A stretch of 64,000 nt of DNA from Duganella lactea. Its GTDB lineage: Bacteria; Pseudomonadota; Gammaproteobacteria; Burkholderiales; Burkholderiaceae_D. How positions within the stretch are numbered: the stretch's first letter is position 1; the number at the start of each line of letters is the position of its first letter. The translations under genes were made by a program, and so were the position numbers. The stretch lies in contig NZ_WWCP01000025.1 of the NCBI RefSeq assembly GCF_009857505.1, forward strand, positions 1 through 64,000, given 5' to 3'. The notes beneath the pieces were generated by a model, which searched no databases, had not been told where the DNA came from, and worked only from the letters and a program-made list of their open reading frames with translations. Below, in pieces: positions 36,437 to 46,740 of this stretch.

Positions 36437-37209
36437 GTCGCCGTCATGCCGTCGTCGGCGGAAATGATGGCGCCGTTAATGAAGTTGGCGTCCTCGCCGG
36501 CCAGCAGCAACAGCAGGCCGTCCAGGTCTTCCGGCTTGCCGGGACGCTTGCGCGGCAGCATGGCGACCAGCTTCTGGCCCTGCTCGGTGGCGAAATATTC
36601 CTCGTTGATCTCGGTCGAAATATAGCCGGGGCAGATGGCGTTGGTGTTGATGCCGTACTTGCCCCACTCCACCGCCATCGCCTTGGTCATCTGCACCACG
36701 CCGGCCTTGCTCATGCAGTACACGCCGATCTGCGGCAGCACGCGCAGCCCGGCCACCGAGGCGATATTGATGATGCGGTGCGCCTTGGTCGGATCGCCCT
36801 TGGCGCGGGCGATCATGCGCTTGGCGGTTTCCTGCGCGACGAAAAACGCGCCGCGCAGATTGGTGTCCATGATGAAGTTGTAGTCTTCCGGCGTCACATC
36901 GACCAGCCGCTGGGTGGTCGACACGCCGGAATTGTTGACCAGGATGTCGATCGGGCCGGCCTCGGTCTCGGTATGGGCGATGGCCGACTTGATGCTGGCG
37001 TAGTCGGTCACGTCCAGGTTGACCACATGCGCGGCGCCGCCCTCGGCCTCGATTTCGGCGCGCAGCTCCTTGAGCCGCTCGCTGCGACGCGAGGCCAGCA
37101 CCACCTGTGCGCCGGCCTGCGCCAGCACCTTGGCGAAACGGGCCCCGAGGCCGCTCGAAGCGCCGGTCACCAGCGCGATCTTTCCTTCAAAATTGACTTC
37201 TATGCCCAC
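36433..37209 (-). CDS. SDR family NAD(P)-dependent oxidoreductase
   Basis: A 258-residue classical short-chain dehydrogenase. Cofactor motif TGASSGLG (15-22), NNSG in place of the usual NNAG, S151, and Y164-x3-K168 (YCMSK). AS-RR after beta-2 suggests NADP preference. Start is GTG at 37209 with GGGAG 7 nt upstream. Substrate is not evident; position beside scoAB and ETF-QO suggests acyl or hydroxyacyl metabolism, but this is weak. An acetoacetyl-CoA reductase role is possible. Confidence 0.88.
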   Translation of the reverse strand: MGIEVNFEGKIALVTGASSGLGARFAKVLAQAGAQVVLASRRSERLKELRAEIEAEGGAAHVVNLDVTDYASIKSAIAHTETEAGPIDILVNNSGVSTTQRLVDVTPEDYNFIMDTNLRGAFFVAQETAKRMIARAKGDPTKAHRIINIASVAGLRVLPQIGVYCMSKAGVVQMTKAMAVEWGKYGINTNAICPGYISTEINEEYFATEQGQKLVAMLPRKRPGKPEDLDGLLLLLAGEDANFINGAIISADDGMTAT

Positions 37210-37392
37210 GGACTGCTCCCTGTGTTACGGATTGAGGTGTCTAAACATAATGATTACACAAATCTCCAGTATTAGATTGCGGTGTCTAATAATGTCGAAG
37301 ACAATGGCGCCACAATTGCATTCCTGACGAAAAAGAAGCACACTCGTGCTAAAATTTTTCTCATTCACCAAACACCACTATAACAACAGACC

Positions 37393-39069
<1,677 letters not shown>

Positions 39070-39086
39070 GAAAGCAACTTCCCAGA

Positions 39087-39118
39087 CAGCGCGGCCCGCC
39101 AGCCGCGCTGTTTTTATT
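39087..39118 (+). terminator. Terminator of ETF-QO gene
   Basis: CAGCGCGG (39087-39094) and CCGCGCTG (39103-39110) form an 8-bp stem with an 8-nt loop, followed by TTTTTATTT. It begins 18 bp after the stop. Confidence 0.88.
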
Positions 39119-39223
39119 TGCTCCCCAGCGGCAACTGGCCGATAATCGGTCCCTAAGCGGTGGTGGGAAAGGCGCCCGGTGCGACGTTCAGCGCGGTTAC
39201 AAATTATTTTCAATAAATTTCCA

Positions 39224-39250
39224 TAAAGCATTTAATGTCCTCCCGGATAC
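39224..39250 (+). promoter_or_regulatory. Candidate sigma-28 promoter of the flagellin gene
   Basis: TAAAG at 39224 is followed after TAAA-N15 by CCGGATAC (39243-39250), close to TAAA-N15-GCCGATAA. It lies about 73 bp upstream of the ATG. A second element, an exact GCCGATAA at 39138-39145, has no -35 partner and is 178 bp upstream. The first is preferred because the fliD promoter has the same layout. Confidence 0.45.
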
Positions 39251-39322
39251 GGTCGTCTTGTACTTGGGAGAGCGAAAAAGATTCGTTGCTCCGAACTGAA
39301 TCCACCTACCAGGAGTTATTTC

Positions 39323-40207
39323 ATGCTGAGCCTTCACACCAATTCCGCGGCCCTTTCCGCACAAAGCTCGATCTCGCGCACCCAATCGGCTCTGTCGACC
39401 TCGCAGACCCGCCTGAGCACCGGCTTCCGTGTCAATTCGGCGATGGACGATGCTGCAGGCCTGCAGATCGCCACCCGTCTGAAAGCACAAACCAGCGGCA
39501 TGGCCATGGCCATGCGCAACACCCAGAATTCGATCTCGCTGCTGCAAACCGGCGAAGGCGCCCTGGACGAAACCACCACCATCCTGACCCGCATGAAGGA
39601 TCTGGCGACCCAGGCAGCTGATGCATCGTCGACCGCCGATGACCAAACCGCGATGCAGGCTGAATTCAACGCACTGACCAACGAACTGTCTAACATCATC
39701 GGCAACACCTCGTTCGGCGGCTCCAAACTGTTCTCCGGTGCGGCAGACGGCGGCAGCACGCTGCAAAACACCAAGCTGACCTTCCAGATCGGCGCCTCGT
39801 CCGAAGAGAAAATGGAAGTCAACCTGAGCGGCGCGATTGATAAGATGACCGCCTCGGTGCTGGCCTCAGCCACCGGTTTTGTTTCCGATGGTACCGCCGG
39901 CGCTTCCGTAGGCACCGCATTGAGCGATGACCCGAACGGCACGATCAATCTGCTGAAAACCGCGATCGACGACGTCGGCGCGCTGCGTTCGCAACTGGGC
40001 GCGGTGGCTAACCGTCTGGACCACGTTTATAACAACCTGCAAAACGTCTCGGGCAACACCAAGTCCGCGACCGGCCGCATCATGGACACCGACTTCGCTA
40101 CCGAATCGTCGAACATGACCCAATCGCAGATGCTGCTGCAAGCCGGCACCGCGATGCTGAAGCAGTCGAACAGCACCTCGTCGCTGGTTATGTCCCTGCT
40201 GCAGTAA
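39323..40207 (+). CDS. lafA: Flagellin (lateral type)
   Basis: A 294-residue flagellin. Conserved D0/D1 ends are present: LSTGFRVNSAMDDAAGLQIA near residue 32 and the C-terminal coiled coil ending QSNSTSSLVMSLLQ. The variable middle is very short, so the filament surface is minimal. No Cys. AGGAG lies 7 nt before the ATG. It stands alone between terminators and is read by sigma-28. Its neighbours are a lateral-type flagellar locus, so I use lafA; fliC would be equally valid. Confidence 0.93.
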   Translation: MLSLHTNSAALSAQSSISRTQSALSTSQTRLSTGFRVNSAMDDAAGLQIATRLKAQTSGMAMAMRNTQNSISLLQTGEGALDETTTILTRMKDLATQAADASSTADDQTAMQAEFNALTNELSNIIGNTSFGGSKLFSGAADGGSTLQNTKLTFQIGASSEEKMEVNLSGAIDKMTASVLASATGFVSDGTAGASVGTALSDDPNGTINLLKTAIDDVGALRSQLGAVANRLDHVYNNLQNVSGNTKSATGRIMDTDFATESSNMTQSQMLLQAGTAMLKQSNSTSSLVMSLLQ

Positions 40208-40217
40208 TCGTAGTACT

Positions 40218-40243
40218 ATCCGGATATGTATGCATATCCGGAT
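40218..40243 (+). other. Perfect hairpin just after the flagellin stop
   Basis: ATCCGGATATG (40218-40228) and CATATCCGGAT (40233-40243) form an 11-bp stem with a 4-nt loop, 10 bp after the stop. No T-run follows. It precedes the true terminator by 10 bp and may protect the abundant flagellin mRNA from 3' exonucleases. Confidence 0.7.
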
Positions 40244-40253
40244 GCGACCAAGG

Positions 40254-40284
40254 GCCAACCGGAAGACTTCGGTTGGCTTTTTTT
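40254..40284 (+). terminator. Flagellin terminator
   Basis: GCCAACCG (40254-40261) and CGGTTGGC (40270-40277) form an 8-bp stem with an 8-nt loop, followed by seven T. A classical intrinsic terminator. Confidence 0.92.
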
Positions 40285-40314
40285 ATACCCGTAAAATGAC
40301 AGAAAGCGAGCTTG

Positions 40315-41262
40315 ATGGCAGTAGATCGTATCGGAGCGGCGGCGCGTCCGCTGAGCGTTCCTGACCGGCCGCTGGCACAGCCAGGCCAGGTCACGCGCGT
40401 GCCGGGCAGCGAAGGCCCGCTCGATATCGATTTCCCCATCGGTCCGCTCGCCCCCGGCGGTCCCAACGGCACCAACGGCCCGAACTCGGTCGGCGCCATC
40501 CTCGACGCGCCCGAAGGCCGGCAACTGCCGCCCGGCGCCGCCGAAGCGCTGGCCAGCGCGCTGGCCGAGGTGGCCGACGGTGGCGACGCGGCCGCCATGC
40601 GCCCCAACCAGGTCTTCCTGTCGCGTCAGCTGGTCTGGCAGCCGCCCGACACCAGTCTGATGGCCGCCTCGTGGCAAGTGATGGTGCGCACCTACGCCGA
40701 GCAACGCGCCGCGTGGCTGGAGCAAGCCACCGGCCAGCACCTGCCGGCCAGCCTGTTCATGGCCGACCAGTCGCCGCGCGACGCCCGTCCCGGCATGCCG
40801 CTGGTGACCGAAATGGAACCCTGGCGTTTCGCCGTGTTTGCCTGGGGCGCCGAGCGCCTGGTGTTGAAAGTGGTGGTCAAGGACGACGAAGAATACGACC
40901 GCAACCGCCGGCGCCGTTCGCGCGTGGCCTTGCGGCTGGAATTGATGCTGCCCGGCATAGGCCGGGTGGTGATACAACTGGAGCCTGCCAGCGGCAACAG
41001 CGTGGTGATGGAAATCGGCGCCGCCCAGACCTCGGCCATGCAGCACATGCGCGACATCCTGCCGCAGCTGGCGGCGGTGGTGGGTCGCGCCGGTCTGACC
41101 ATCCTGCGCTGCCGCTTGCGGCGCGAACTGCCGGCGCCGGCCGGCGAGCACGCACAGCCGAGCCGGCTGCACACGGCGGCCTTGACGCTATCGCTGTTCA
41201 AAGCGATGGCCGAAGTGGCGACCCTGCTGTCGCAACCCATGCTGGCCGACGAGCCGCAATAA
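40315..41262 (+). CDS. FliK-like protein of unknown function next to flagellin
   Basis: A 315-residue protein. The Pro/Gly-rich N-terminus (about 1-70) is followed by an alpha/beta region (about 175-295) that includes IGRVVIQLEP and a helix ending in a GLTILRCRLRREL strand, reminiscent of the C-terminal Flg_hook domain of FliK. It is not the canonical FliK, encoded at 56153. The ATG at 40315 has only a weak GAG upstream. It sits alone between the flagellin and the convergent flhA. Possible roles are export gating or filament-related control. I do not recognise it firmly. Confidence 0.6.
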   Translation: MAVDRIGAAARPLSVPDRPLAQPGQVTRVPGSEGPLDIDFPIGPLAPGGPNGTNGPNSVGAILDAPEGRQLPPGAAEALASALAEVADGGDAAAMRPNQVFLSRQLVWQPPDTSLMAASWQVMVRTYAEQRAAWLEQATGQHLPASLFMADQSPRDARPGMPLVTEMEPWRFAVFAWGAERLVLKVVVKDDEEYDRNRRRRSRVALRLELMLPGIGRVVIQLEPASGNSVVMEIGAAQTSAMQHMRDILPQLAAVVGRAGLTILRCRLRRELPAPAGEHAQPSRLHTAALTLSLFKAMAEVATLLSQPMLADEPQ

Positions 41263-41294
41263 AAAACCCGGTGTCAGGTCTGACACCGGGTTTT
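41263..41294. terminator. Bidirectional palindromic terminator between fliK-like gene and flhA
   Basis: Arms of 15 bp (41263-41277 and 41280-41294) are perfect, with two central bases; the stem is AAAACCCGGTGTCAG. The right arm ends in TTTT on both strands. The flhA stop lies at its edge (41293-41295). It contains GGTGTCAGGTCTG, shared with 27254. Confidence 0.85.
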
Positions 41295-43380
41295 AGCCGA
41301 CCGTGCCGATGATGCTGACTTCGCGGTTCTCCGGGATTTCGTTGTAAGAGAGAACGTGCAGACCCGGCGCGAACAGGCGGGCGTAGCGCGCCAGCAGCGG
41401 CCGGATCTGCGGCAGCACCAGCAGCAGCGGCGGCGTCGCCTGCTGTTTCATCTGCTCGCGCGCCACCGGCATGTTGACCTGTAACTGCGCCAGCAGATGC
41501 GGGTCGATCGGGTAGTTGTCCAGCACCACCTTGCCGCTCTGGCGCGCCTGATTCAACGATCCCAGCAGCATGTTTTCCAGGTCGCCGCCCAGGTTGAAGG
41601 CTTGCATCTCGGTCTTCTGGCCGAACAGCGCGGTGACGATCTGGCGCCGCAGCGCGCAGCGCACTTCGGCCGCCAGCAGGATCGGGTCCTTGGTGGTCTC
41701 CGAGCTGTCCACCAGCGTGGTGGCGATCGGCACGATGTCTTTCAGCGAGACGTTTTCCGCCAGCAGCACGCGGAACACCCGCAGCAGCTGCGTATGGGTC
41801 AGCGCCTTGTCCAGCGCCGCCGCCAGCTTGGGCGCCTGCGCCGTCAGCCGGTCCAGCAGCGCCGGCACGTCTTCGTGACGGAACAGCTCCGGCAGGTATT
41901 CGCGGATCAGCTTGGACAGGTGGGTGGCGATCGCGCTCGGTGTTTCCACCACCTGGTAGCCCAGCCCCAGCGCGTTGGCCTTTTCGCTGGTTTCGATCCA
42001 CGTCACCGGCATGCCGTAGGCCGGCTCGATGCCGGGGATGCCGTCGATCTGGCCGTACACATTGGGCGATGGAATCGCCATCAGGCGGTCGGCGAACACC
42101 TCGGCCTGCGACACCACGCTGCCCGACAGAATCACCGAGTACTGCGTCGGCTTCAGGCCGAGGTCGTCGCGCACGGTGATCGGCGGCAGCAACAGGCCCA
42201 TGGCTTCGGAGATGCTCTGCCGCACGCCCTTGACGCGCTTGCTCAGCGGCTCGCCGTGCGCCTTGTCGATCAGCGTCACCAGCTTGTAGCCGACCGCCAC
42301 CTGCAGCGGCTGCACCAGCGGCAGGCTGTGCCAGTCAAGCTCGGGCTGGCGGTCGTCGCGCAGCGCCGCTTCGATGGCGTCGATATTCGAGGTGTCGGGC
42401 ACCAGCACCCGGCCGCGCAGCCTCCAGCCAACATACGCCAGCACCAGCGCGAACGGCACGAACATCTGCCATGGCATGCCCGGCACCATCGCCAGAATCA
42501 TCATCATGCCGGCCGCGCTGAACATCACGCTCGGCGAGGTCAGCACCTGGCTGCCGACCTGCTGCTCGAAGTCGCCCGAGTCCGAAATCCGGGTGACCAG
42601 GATCGCCGCCGCCGCCGACAGCAGCAGCGCCGGGATCTGCGCCACCAGGCCGTCGCCGATGGTCAGCAGCGCGTACTGTTTAAAGGCGTCGGCGAACGAC
42701 ATGTCCTGCATCAGCGCGCCAATCGCCACACCGCCGACCATGTTGATGATCAGGATCAGGATCGAGGCCACGGCGTCGCCGCGCACGAACTTGGAGGCGC
42801 CGTCCATGGCGCCGTAGAAGTCGGCCTCGGTGGCGACGTCCATGCGCCGCTGCTGGGCCTTTTCTTGATTGATCAGGCCGGCGTTGAGGTCGGCGTCGAT
42901 CGCCATCTGCTTGCCCGGCAGCGCGTCCAGCGTGAAGCGCGCCGACACCTCGGAAATCCGCTCGGCGCCCTTGGTCACCACCATGAAGTTGATGATCATC
43001 AGGATCACGAACACCACGATGCCGACCACGTAATTGCCGCCGACCACCACGTTGCCGAAGGCCTCGATCACATGACCGGCCGCCGCCGTGCCCTCATGGC
43101 CGTGCAGCAGCACCACCCGGGTCGACGCCACGTTCAGCGTCAGCCGCAGCATGGTGGTGGCCAGGATCACCGTCGGGAACACCGAGAAGTCCAGCGGCCG
43201 CTTGGCCGACACCGACACCAGGATGACGATCAGCGCCACCACGATGTTGAACGTGAACATCACGTCCAGCAATATCGGCGGCAGCGGCAGGATGATCATC
43301 GCCAGGATGATCAACAGGAATGCCGGCGTGGCGAATTTGTGGCGACCGGCTTCCGCCATCAGCGTTTTGAAAAAATTCAC
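41293..43380 (-). CDS. flhA: Flagellar export gate protein FlhA
   Basis: A 695-residue inner-membrane component of the flagellar type III secretion gate. About eight N-terminal helices are followed by the FHIPEP-region segment (RPLDFSVFPTVILATTMLRLTLNVAS in part TVILATTMLRL) and the cytoplasmic docking domain (about 340-695). Last gene of the minus-strand export operon, overlapping flhB by 4 bp. Lateral-type by context. Confidence 0.97.
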   Translation of the reverse strand: MNFFKTLMAEAGRHKFATPAFLLIILAMIILPLPPILLDVMFTFNIVVALIVILVSVSAKRPLDFSVFPTVILATTMLRLTLNVASTRVVLLHGHEGTAAAGHVIEAFGNVVVGGNYVVGIVVFVILMIINFMVVTKGAERISEVSARFTLDALPGKQMAIDADLNAGLINQEKAQQRRMDVATEADFYGAMDGASKFVRGDAVASILILIINMVGGVAIGALMQDMSFADAFKQYALLTIGDGLVAQIPALLLSAAAAILVTRISDSGDFEQQVGSQVLTSPSVMFSAAGMMMILAMVPGMPWQMFVPFALVLAYVGWRLRGRVLVPDTSNIDAIEAALRDDRQPELDWHSLPLVQPLQVAVGYKLVTLIDKAHGEPLSKRVKGVRQSISEAMGLLLPPITVRDDLGLKPTQYSVILSGSVVSQAEVFADRLMAIPSPNVYGQIDGIPGIEPAYGMPVTWIETSEKANALGLGYQVVETPSAIATHLSKLIREYLPELFRHEDVPALLDRLTAQAPKLAAALDKALTHTQLLRVFRVLLAENVSLKDIVPIATTLVDSSETTKDPILLAAEVRCALRRQIVTALFGQKTEMQAFNLGGDLENMLLGSLNQARQSGKVVLDNYPIDPHLLAQLQVNMPVAREQMKQQATPPLLLVLPQIRPLLARYARLFAPGLHVLSYNEIPENREVSIIGTVG

Positions 43381-44519
43381 TGCTTAACCTCGCTCATGGA
43401 TGTGGGCACAACGACTTCACTTTCTCTTGGACGCGGCGGCTCGGCGTTGCGCCGGCCGGCGCGGAAGGCCTGCAGCTGCAGCACGTAGTTCAGCACCTGC
43501 GACACCGCCTGGTACAGTTGCACCGGGATCTGCTGGTTGACCTGGGCGGTGTTGTAGATGGCGCGCGCCAGCGGCGGCAGCTCCATCACCTCGATCTTGA
43601 ATTCATAGGCCAGCGCCTTGATGTACAGCGCGATCTCGTCGACGCCCTTGGCCACCACATACGGCGCGGCGGCGCGCCCGGCGTCGTACTTCAGCGCCAC
43701 CGCGTAGTGCTCCGGGTTGACGATCACCACGTCGGCGGTCGGCACGCTCTTGCGCGCGCTGCGCCGCGCCATGGCCCGCTGCAACTGGCGGATGCGGCCC
43801 TTGACCTCGGGCCGGCCCTCGGTCGACTTGTGCTCTTCCTTCTGGTCCTGCTTGGACATGCGCTGGTTGCGGGCGAAGAACCAGGCCTGCGCCGGCACGT
43901 CGATCAGCGCGAAGATGACAAACACCGCCACCAGCGACATCAGGCCATCCAGCATCAGGTGCGAGCCCGACAGCAGCGCCTGGCCCAACGGCAGCATCTG
44001 CAGCTGCGTGTAGTCCGGCACCATCGAGCGCGCCACGTGGATCAGTACGGCGATCAGCACGCCGGCCTTGCCGATCGAGATCAGCAGCTCGAAGGCGTGC
44101 TTGCCGCTGAACAGGCGGCCGATGTTGGCAACCGGGCTCATGCGAGACAGCTTGGGCGCCATGTTCTTCGTCGAGATCACCCAGCCGCCCGGCACCATCG
44201 CGCCCAGCACGATGAACAGCGGCACCACGAACAGCGGCAGCAACATCTTGATCAGCAGCACCATCGAGGTGCTGAACACGATCGACAGGGCGTTGTCGAT
44301 GGCGCCGTCGCCGTCCAGCGGCGCGAAGCTCTGGTGGAACACCTCGTTGAACTCGCCCAGATAGGTCGGCAGCATGTAGACGAACAGCTTCAGGCTGACC
44401 AGGATGCCGATCGCGGTCGACAGGTCGCGCGAGCGCACCACCTGCCCTTCCTGGCGGGATTTCTTCAGCTTCTGCTGTGAAGCCTTTTCTGTTTTATCGC
44501 CAGTGCTGTCGTCAGCCAT
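43377..44519 (-). CDS. flhB: Flagellar export switch protein FlhB
   Basis: A 380-residue export apparatus protein that switches substrate specificity after autocleavage. The cleavage motif is N268-P-E-H271, with Glu where NPTH is canonical; the cleaving Asn-Pro pair is retained. Four transmembrane helices (about 33-210) precede the cytoplasmic domain. The C-terminal tail after residue 350 is longer than in minimal FlhB. It overlaps fliR by 8 bp and flhA by 4 bp. Confidence 0.96.
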   Translation of the reverse strand: MADDSTGDKTEKASQQKLKKSRQEGQVVRSRDLSTAIGILVSLKLFVYMLPTYLGEFNEVFHQSFAPLDGDGAIDNALSIVFSTSMVLLIKMLLPLFVVPLFIVLGAMVPGGWVISTKNMAPKLSRMSPVANIGRLFSGKHAFELLISIGKAGVLIAVLIHVARSMVPDYTQLQMLPLGQALLSGSHLMLDGLMSLVAVFVIFALIDVPAQAWFFARNQRMSKQDQKEEHKSTEGRPEVKGRIRQLQRAMARRSARKSVPTADVVIVNPEHYAVALKYDAGRAAAPYVVAKGVDEIALYIKALAYEFKIEVMELPPLARAIYNTAQVNQQIPVQLYQAVSQVLNYVLQLQAFRAGRRNAEPPRPRESEVVVPTSMSEVKQ

Positions 44520-45303
44520 GCGCCACCTGCATTTGCTGACGGATCAGCTCCAACACCATGTTCGTCATGCGCACATAGTGTTCGGGAATGAAGCGCACCA
44601 CCTGGGCCAGCATCAGCAGGCCGAAGATGGTGATCACCGAAAAGCCCAGCGCGAACAGGTTCAGGCTGGGCGCCACGCGGTTGAGGAAGCCGAAGCCGAT
44701 CTGCACCACCATGGTGGCGAACACCACCGGCAGCGCCAGCAGCATGGCGGCCGAGAAGATCCAGGCGACGTTGTAGGCCACCGCCTCCAGCAGCGGGTTG
44801 CCGAAGCCGTGACCCAGCGGCCAGGCCTTGAAGCTCTGGCCGAGGACGTTGGCGATCACCAGGTGGCCGTCGATGGCGAAGAAGACGATGATGGACAGCG
44901 TCGACAGCAGCGCCGAGGTGACGTCCGACGACTGTCCGTTCATCGGGTCGTTCATCACCGCCATCGACAGCCCCATCTGCGACGACACCATGAAGCCCAG
45001 CACGCCGATCACCGACATGGCGAAGTGGAACGCCAGCCCCAGCACAAAGCCGATCAGCGCCTGCTCGATGGTCGCCACCACGCCGTGCAGCGAGAACGGA
45101 TTGATCGCCGCCGGGCCCCAGTCGACGCCACTGGTCAGCGGCAGCATCAGCACCGCCAGCACCAGCGCGATCAGGATGCGCACGGTGGTCGGCGTCACCG
45201 CCTCGCCCAGCACCGGCGCGCCGATGAACATCGCCAGGATGCGGCAGAACGGCCACCAGATGGCGGTCAGCAGCGGCAGCAACTGGGACAGGATCGGTTC
45301 CAT
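44512..45303 (-). CDS. fliR: Flagellar export protein FliR
   Basis: A 263-residue polytopic component of the FliPQR export gate. Conserved segments include FMVSSQMGLSMAVMNDP in part and NVAWIFSAAMLLALPVVFA in part. Six or so hydrophobic helices. It starts 6 bp after fliQ and overlaps flhB. Confidence 0.95.
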   Translation of the reverse strand: MEPILSQLLPLLTAIWWPFCRILAMFIGAPVLGEAVTPTTVRILIALVLAVLMLPLTSGVDWGPAAINPFSLHGVVATIEQALIGFVLGLAFHFAMSVIGVLGFMVSSQMGLSMAVMNDPMNGQSSDVTSALLSTLSIIVFFAIDGHLVIANVLGQSFKAWPLGHGFGNPLLEAVAYNVAWIFSAAMLLALPVVFATMVVQIGFGFLNRVAPSLNLFALGFSVITIFGLLMLAQVVRFIPEHYVRMTNMVLELIRQQMQVAHG

Positions 45304-45309
45304 CGGGGC

Positions 45310-45582
45310 TTAGCCGACCAGGGTGGCGGCGCGGGTAAAGATGGACACGCAGAAGTCCATCAGATAGGTCGACATCCAGCGCCCGGCCAGGATGATGGCC
45401 AGCAGCGTCACCAGCAGCCTGGGCAGGAAGCTCAGCGTTTGCTCGTTGATCTGCGTGGCGGCCTGGAACAGCGCCACCAGCAGGCCGACGATCAGGCCGG
45501 GCACGACCAGCACCACCACCAGCAGCATGACGATGTGCAGCGACTCGACCACCAGATCGACGGCAATTTCGGGGGTCAGCAT
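45310..45582 (-). CDS. fliQ: Flagellar export protein FliQ
   Basis: A 90-residue protein with two transmembrane helices (about 15-38 and 52-72), the normal FliQ size. The loop VALFQAATQINEQTLSFLPR, in particular QAATQINEQTL, is diagnostic. It lies 13 bp after fliP and 6 bp before fliR in the export operon and is part of the gate core. Confidence 0.96.
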   Translation of the reverse strand: MLTPEIAVDLVVESLHIVMLLVVVLVVPGLIVGLLVALFQAATQINEQTLSFLPRLLVTLLAIILAGRWMSTYLMDFCVSIFTRAATLVG

Positions 45583-45595
45583 CGGCGTCGCTCCC

Positions 45596-46369
45596 TCAGT
45601 AGGCCTGGATGCTCGTGACGAGCGTGTTGACGGTCAGCGTCCAGCCATCGACCAGCACGAACAGCAACAGCTTGAACGGCAAGGAAATCACCAGCGGCGA
45701 CAGCATCATCATCCCCATCGCCATCAGCACCGACGACACCACCAGGTCGATCACCAGGAACGGGATGAACAGCATGCAGCCGATCTGGAACGCGGTCTTC
45801 AGCTCCGACAGCACGAACGCGGCCAGCTTGACGGTGAACGCGTGCTGGGTCGGGTCGGTGATCTTGTCCTCGCCGGCCAGGTGGGCGATCTGTTGCAGCG
45901 CCGCCTTGCTGGTCTGCGCCAGCATGAAGCGCGCCACCGGCTGCTCGGCGATCCGCAGCGCGGTTTCCAGGCCGATCTTGTCCTGGTCGTAGGGCACGAA
46001 GGCCTCGGTCCAGATCTGGTCGCCGATCGGCCGCATCACCAGCAGCGTCAGGATCAGCGCCACGCCGGTGATCACCCGGTTGGGCAAGCCCTGCTGCAAG
46101 CCCAGGGCCTGGCGCAGCAGCGACAGCACGATGACGAAGCGGGTAAAGCTGGTCATCATCATGACCATCACCGGGAGCAAGCCCAGCAAGGTCATGATGA
46201 TCAGGATTTGCATCTTGACCGTCAGTTCGGTCTTCGCTCCCGGCACCACATTGGCCAGCAGGTCGACCGCCTGGGCCGGCGCGCAGGCGGCGCCGAGGCC
46301 CAGCAAGGCCATCACCGGCGCGGCCGCCAGCAGGCGACGCCGCCAGTGCGCGTTCATGCCCACGGTCAT
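45596..46369 (-). CDS. fliP: Flagellar export protein FliP
   Basis: A 257-residue gate protein with a cleavable signal peptide (ends about CAPAQA, residue 33) and four membrane helices. Motifs include MMMTSFTRFVIVLSLLRQAL in part and FIPFLVIDLVVSSVLMAMGM in part. The ATG at 46369 overlaps the fliN stop (ATGA); a second ATG four codons later is possible. A longer in-frame extension lies inside fliN. Confidence 0.96.
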   Translation of the reverse strand: MTVGMNAHWRRRLLAAAPVMALLGLGAACAPAQAVDLLANVVPGAKTELTVKMQILIIMTLLGLLPVMVMMMTSFTRFVIVLSLLRQALGLQQGLPNRVITGVALILTLLVMRPIGDQIWTEAFVPYDQDKIGLETALRIAEQPVARFMLAQTSKAALQQIAHLAGEDKITDPTQHAFTVKLAAFVLSELKTAFQIGCMLFIPFLVIDLVVSSVLMAMGMMMLSPLVISLPFKLLLFVLVDGWTLTVNTLVTSIQAY

Positions 46370-46740
46370 GGGGTCATCATGTCCAGATTCAGGCCATCCA
46401 GGTCGATCACTTTGAGGCCATAGTTTTCGCCCGCCACCACCACCTCGGCGCGGCCGATGGCGGTGCCGTTGACCTTGATCACCAGCGGCTCGCCGGCCAG
46501 CACGTCGAGCTCCACCACGCTGTCGGCGCCGATGTTCATCAGCTCTTCCAGCGAAATGCGGGCCGAGCCGACCTCCAGCGTCAGCGTCACCGGAATCTTG
46601 CGCATCATGGCCGGCAGGTCGCGGCGCGGCGCGGCGGCCGGCAGATCGGTCAGCTCGGCGCCAGGCTGGTCGATGATCATCTCTTCCGACAGGTCTTCCA
46701 GCAGGGCGTCGCTTGGGTTGGCTACGTTCATGTTCATCAT
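46366..46740 (-). CDS. fliN: Flagellar switch protein FliN
   Basis: A 124-residue C-ring protein. The SpoA domain (about 48-120) includes VTLTLEVGSARISLEELMNI in part and GEPLVIKVNGTAIGRAEVVV in part. The acidic N-terminus is normal for FliN. Its ATG overlaps the fliM stop by one base (TAATG) and its stop overlaps fliP by 4 bp, so the three are translationally coupled. Confidence 0.95.
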   Translation of the reverse strand: MMNMNVANPSDALLEDLSEEMIIDQPGAELTDLPAAAPRRDLPAMMRKIPVTLTLEVGSARISLEELMNIGADSVVELDVLAGEPLVIKVNGTAIGRAEVVVAGENYGLKVIDLDGLNLDMMTP

